Part shown: piece by piece, positions 62,501 to 64,000 of the stretch
Position numbering within the stretch: the first letter of the stretch is position 1
How the letters are laid out: each line of letters starts with the position of its first letter
Assembly (NCBI GenBank): GCA_003116995.1
Contig: BDSL01000033.1
Span: 620,001-684,000, forward strand
Source of the DNA: Yamagishiella unicocca
Taxonomy: Eukaryota; Chlorophyta; Chlorophyceae; Chlamydomonadales; Volvocaceae
Length of the DNA stretch: 64,000 nucleotides
Reading direction: 5' to 3'
Position numbers and translations under genes: made by a program
Notes under the pieces: generated by a model
What the model was told of the DNA's origin: nothing
The model's database searches: none
The model's input: only the letters and a program-made list of their open reading frames with translations

Positions 62501-64000
62501 CCGCTGCGACCTCTGCCCAAACATGCAGCCCGTTGCTGCATCTGCCCGTGCCAGTTGCACTCCCACTCCTTCACTCCCACAAACCCAAACGTCAACGCCA
62601 CCGTCCAATCTTTCCCAAAGGCCTTCTCGAAGCAACGTCGTGCTTGCCCCGCCATGCGTGTGCCCTGCGCGACCCACACCTGACACGTGATATCGGACTT
62701 CCGACCTGACCTTACATCCCCACCTTTGTGTGTACCGTTTTCACCCCCACCTCGGACAGCTATCAGTACCTGGTGTACGCATCTCGTGATGCCTGGCTTG
62801 CGTGCTCCAGCACGGGCACCTTCTACGGCAACTGCGGCGACATCATCCCGACGAGCGTCGTAGACTTTCCCCGCACGATCAACATATACATCAATGGCGA
62901 GCAGCCGCCTGTCACGTCGGTCGGTTACGCATGGGTTGGTGGCCACGTCACGAACCCGTTGGAGGGGCACATGGGCCTTACGTGGTCAACGGTCAGCACA
63001 CGTAAGCACGCCGTCCGGTCCGTCGCCCGTCGTGCTCTTCCTCGTGTGGGCTCGGCCCCGAGGTCCGCGGTTCGAATCCGCAAGCAGCGCCCTCGTGCTC
63101 CTCCCTCCATCCTCCGCGAGGACCACCCGAACAGCGTCCTGTGCCGTCTCACCGCGGAAGGGTGACCTGAGTTGTGGCTCCTGCAGTGCCCTTCAGTACA
63201 TCGAGTTGCGCGCGCTGAGGGGGGCCGCCCCTGCCCGCCCCTGCCCCCTCGTGACCCGTCTTCCCTCGCTCGCAGTCGGCTTCAACAACCGAGGCTCCTA
63301 CGAGTCGGGCGCGTCTGGTCTGGTGCACGAAGTCCTGCACCACCTGGGTATGGACCACACTTTCTCAACCAAGAGCTGTGAGGATTCAGACCTGGGCAGT
63401 GGCGTCACCGACACGCCCGCCACCCTCAACCCCGTGTGGAACCAACCCTGGGCCATGAAGGCCGCCATGGCCTGCATGAACTCCTGGAATAAGGCCCTTT
63501 CGACGAACTGGGACACGGCCAACCGCCAGGCGCAGCTGCGTGTTGGCATTCCCCCCGGCGACGTGAACGCCGCCTTCGACTCCTGCCCTAACAACCCCAA
63601 CCCCGACGAGACCAGCAACTACATTACCTACACATACGACCTCTGCCTCCTGGTGTTGGGGCATCTAACCAGCGGCCAGATTGCCGCGATGCACACGATC
63701 ACCGCCAGGACCAACCCCGCTTTGTACACCCTGGGCCAGTACCTGGCTCTCAACCCACCGCCGGGCGTCGTGACTATCTCGGCTCCCCCTCCGTCACCCC
63801 CGCCTCCGTCTTCGCCGCCGCCTCCGTCTCCACCGCCGCCTCCGTCTCCGGCACCGCCCACGTCCCCGCGACCTCCTCCCGTCGTGGCCGCGAACAACAG
63901 CCCGCCGCCCAGTCCGCCGCCGCCAAGCCCCGGCCCCAGCGCGTGCGTCTCATCCACCAGCCGAGGGTGCACCTGCATGGCCAGGTGGCAGTACAACAAC
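59525..64000 (+). CDS. Membrane-anchored pappalysin-like metzincin, tandem copy C, partial at right edge
   Basis: Exons 59525-59578, 59852-60028, 60121-60393, 60672-60833, 61051-61287, 61637-61830, 62301-62438, 62760-63001, 63276 to beyond 64000; 734 residues visible. Same exon phases as A and B. Membrane helix about 35-58 (PYGLIAALCALFLVIGFGGG). Zinc site HEVLHHLGMDH at 510-520; Met-turn NYITYTYDLC with Ile609 replacing Met. The Pro-rich linker (from about 63,780) is the longest of the three, and the window ends at the start of the first fibronectin-II-like module (RGCTCMARWQYNN). Exon 6 carries a strongly basic GRRRRLL, matching the GRRLQA and GRHLLE sites of the other copies. Exons 4-6 are closer to copy A, while exons 3 and 7-9 are closer to copy B. 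Confidence 0.86.

Noticed and set aside
63010..63110. tRNA gene suggested by GGTTCGAATCC
   Set aside because: The T-loop-like motif has no matching acceptor stem, D-arm or anticodon arm upstream.

Overview
The window is nuclear DNA of a green alga, most likely a volvocine chlorophyte (Chlamydomonas/Volvox/Gonium relatives). The reasons are many short GT-AG introns in GC-rich genes, an axonemal dynein gene, TTTTAGGG-type telomere-like repeats inside introns, candidate TGTAA polyadenylation signals, and Pro-rich linkers in predicted extracellular proteins. The species cannot be named from sequence alone. Multi-exon models below were assembled by hand from splice sites and reading phase; every junction is GT-AG and every phase is consistent.

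Left 27.8 kb, minus strand: the 5' two thirds of an axonemal inner-arm dynein heavy chain of the DNAH1 type (Chlamydomonas DHC2 by family knowledge). I resolve 56 exons coding for about 2,908 residues, covering tail, linker, AAA1 to AAA4, stalk coiled coil 1, microtubule-binding domain and the start of coiled coil 2. AAA5, AAA6 and the C-terminus lie beyond base 1. Its introns hold many minisatellites and at least four short dispersed repeat families.

Middle, plus strand: a tiny three-exon gene for the DPM3 subunit of dolichol-phosphate-mannose synthase (28,581-29,005) is divergent from the dynein gene. It is followed by a ten-exon gene (31,064-38,125) for a low-complexity protein of about 1,347 residues whose C-terminus resembles the acidic helical domain of hnRNP Q. 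About 4.8 kb without a recognisable gene follows.

Right 21 kb, plus strand: a tandem array of three paralogous nine-exon genes (42,939-47,748; 50,500-55,746; 59,525 to beyond the right edge). Each encodes a type II membrane-anchored metzincin protease, pappalysin-like, with HEXXHXXGXXH. A Pro-rich linker and, in the two complete copies, two fibronectin-type-II-like Cys modules and a conserved Cys-rich tail follow. In all three copies the Met-turn methionine is replaced by Leu or Ile, which is the most striking observation here. The array is littered with same-orientation short repeats that look like 5'-truncated non-LTR retroelement ends.

Functionally the window combines ciliary motility (dynein), ER glycosylation (DPM3), a putative RNA-associated protein and a probable extracellular-matrix or cell-surface protease cluster. 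Nothing suggests that they act in one pathway.
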